Positions 4,769 to 6,248 of a DNA stretch of 6,248 nt are shown in pieces; position 1 is the first letter of the stretch, and every line of letters begins with the position of its first letter. The notes beneath the pieces are model-generated. The model was not told the DNA's origin. It did no database searches and saw nothing but the letters and a program-made list of their open reading frames with translations. The DNA is from Shewanellaceae bacterium. Lineage in GTDB: Bacteria > Pseudomonadota > Gammaproteobacteria > Enterobacterales > Shewanellaceae. Where the stretch lies: positions 1 to 6,248 of the forward strand of contig JADHND010000097.1 of assembly GCA_016779685.1 (NCBI GenBank), given 5' to 3'. Position numbers and translations under genes: made by a program.

Positions 4769-6248
4769 ATGCGTCGTTTTTCACCCTTGTCTGTCCCTGT
4801 TACCGCCGCGATTGAACACCGTGCTTTAGGTGGGTTGGTGGGTGCTGCTACCAGCCTTTGCATTGCCCAACTTGGCCAGCAGCGCCAGCAGCCTACGCTG
4901 TTGCTCACTCACGATACCAATGAAGCGGTTCGCATGTTTGGTGAGCTGCGCTACCTCAATCAAACGCAACCAAACGTCATCTTGTTGCCCGATCGCGAGA
5001 TCTTGCCCTATGATGCCTTCTCGCCACATGAGGACATCACCTCAGAACGCTTAAGTTGTTTGGCCGCCTTAACCGGATCCACCTCACCGTGGTTGCTGAT
5101 TGTACCGATCACCAATGCTTTGATTCGATTGCCACCTCCCAGCTTTCTGCAGCATATGTTTGCAGCGACGGTTGGAGATACCTTCAATCTCACGCACATC
5201 AAACAACAATTGACTCAAATCGGCTATCATAGCGTAGAACAGGTCTTCGCACATGGTGAGTTTGCAGTACGCGGTGCCATTCTAGATATTTTTCCGATGG
5301 GGTCAAAGCAGCCTTATCGCATCGAACTGTTCGATGACGTGGTCGAGACCATCCGTACCTTTGATGTGGATACCCAGCGTTCTGGCACCACCATCACCAC
5401 CGTGCAAATCTTACCAGCGAAAGAGTTTCCAACCGATGCGGCTGGCATTGACACGTTTCGACAACAGTACCGCGCTTATTTTAAACAAACGCCGCAAGGC
5501 CAAAACGCACTTTACCATCAAGTGTCCCAGGGTCGATTTCCGAGTGGCATTGAAGCCTACTTACCCCTGTTTTTCGAAGAAACCGTCACTTTGTTTGATT
5601 ACCTGCCAGCAACGACCCAAGTCCTCCTCACCGGCGAAGTTCACCAGGCCTGTGAGCAGCATCTGCTGGAGGTGAACAAGCGCTTTAATAATTACAATGT
5701 CGATTCCCAGCGCCCGCTGCTGGCACCGTCCAAGCTTTATTTGAACACGGCTGAACTGTTTCAACGACTCAAAGCTTACCCACAGGTACATTTACACGCG
5801 ACTCACCAACCCAAGCGGCCGCAAGCAGCCGTGGCCACCTTGCCGAACTTGGCCGTGGATCATAAACAAACCAACCCCATGACGTCTTTGTATGACTTTG
5901 TCGAGCAAACTCAGCAGCGCATCGTGCTCTGTGTGGCGTCACAAGGGCGGCGTGAAGTGTTGCACAACTTGTTGCAGCAAGCTCATCTCAGTGCGCATGA
6001 CTTTGCCCATTGGTACGACTTCGCACAGAGCTCAGCAAAGCTGGGCTGTATTATTGCGCCGTTTGACCAAGGTTGCCACTTTGAAGACGATGGTTTGATT
6101 CTCATCAGTGAAAATGAACTGTTTCAACACAACTTAACCCCGCAGCGTAAGCGACGCAAAGCCAGTCAAGCTGCCGATTCAATCATTCGTGATTTGGCGG
6201 AACTACAGCTTGGGCAACCCGTGGTACACTTAGAGCATGGTATTGGTT
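4769..6248 (+). CDS. mfd: Transcription-repair coupling factor Mfd (5' part, cut by the window end)
   Basis: Mfd pushes RNA polymerase off damaged template strands and brings in UvrA to start nucleotide excision repair. The frame is open from the ATG to the window end, giving 493 codons of a protein usually about 1150 long. The UvrB-like module comes first, with LPYDAFSPHEDI (79-90) and HGEFAVRGAILDIFPMGS (162-179), followed by PYRIELFDD and FDVDTQR. Arg168, Arg184 and Phe188 line up with the UvrA-contact residues known in E. coli (Arg165, Arg181, Phe185). Residues about 360-460 are the non-conserved middle domain. The window ends in QPVVHLEHGIG (483-493), the first strand of the RNA-polymerase-interaction domain. 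The translocase motor and C-terminal domain lie outside. I followed the frame by eye to the last base and saw no stop or frameshift. It probably shares a transcript with the PilZ-like gene. Confidence 0.97.
   Translation, partial: MRRFSPLSVPVTAAIEHRALGGLVGAATSLCIAQLGQQRQQPTLLLTHDTNEAVRMFGELRYLNQTQPNVILLPDREILPYDAFSPHEDITSERLSCLAALTGSTSPWLLIVPITNALIRLPPPSFLQHMFAATVGDTFNLTHIKQQLTQIGYHSVEQVFAHGEFAVRGAILDIFPMGSKQPYRIELFDDVVETIRTFDVDTQRSGTTITTVQILPAKEFPTDAAGIDTFRQQYRAYFKQTPQGQNALYHQVSQGRFPSGIEAYLPLFFEETVTLFDYLPATTQVLLTGEVHQACEQHLLEVNKRFNNYNVDSQRPLLAPSKLYLNTAELFQRLKAYPQVHLHATHQPKRPQAAVATLPNLAVDHKQTNPMTSLYDFVEQTQQRIVLCVASQGRREVLHNLLQQAHLSAHDFAHWYDFAQSSAKLGCIIAPFDQGCHFEDDGLILISENELFQHNLTPQRKRRKASQAADSIIRDLAELQLGQPVVHLEHGIG

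Noticed and set aside
4830..5791. Short frames on both strands within 4830-5791, up to 113 codons
   Set aside because: They lie wholly inside mfd, whose own frame is open throughout and matches the family, so they are shadows.

Overview
The window looks like ordinary chromosomal housekeeping DNA from a gammaproteobacterium. The evidence is a split lipoprotein exporter with separate LolC and LolE subunits (not one fused-type LolF subunit), next to an mfd gene whose N-terminal half reads closely on the enterobacterial protein. From memory, LolC resembles marine Alteromonadales-type proteins more than the Acinetobacter or Legionella type; this is an impression, not a placement. Coding DNA is of roughly balanced base composition, while the left-hand spacer is clearly AT-rich. 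I see no insertion sequence, phage gene, CRISPR array, tRNA or rRNA.

Layout. Positions 1-453 form an AT-rich spacer with no convincing gene. It holds a good sigma70-type promoter and a small direct-repeat cluster in front of a DUF2062 membrane-protein gene (454-960, +). Nine bases further on, that gene meets the end of lolE head-on. The lol operon is read leftward from 4109 to 970 in the order lolC, lolD, lolE. lolC and lolD overlap by 8 bases, and lolD and lolE are separated by one base if lolE uses a TTG start. A short divergent spacer (4110-4194) carries likely promoters for both directions, with their -10 boxes on nearly the same bases. To the right lie a 186-residue protein that I read as a degenerate PilZ-domain protein (4195-4755, +) and, 13 bases later, mfd (4769 to beyond the window end, +). 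mfd has no stop inside the window, so it can be missed by a search for closed ORFs.

How the genes work together. LolC, LolD and LolE form the inner-membrane ABC machine that extracts mature outer-membrane lipoproteins and passes them to the periplasmic carrier LolA. Mfd is the transcription-repair coupling factor: it removes RNA polymerase stalled at DNA damage and recruits UvrA. The PilZ-like and DUF2062 proteins have no established role here; their link to the lol genes rests on position only.

I did not find a new biological system. The points most worth a second look are the PilZ-like protein that has lost the expected cyclic-di-GMP ligands and appears to share an operon with mfd, the near-symmetrical divergent promoter, and the probable TTG start of lolE.
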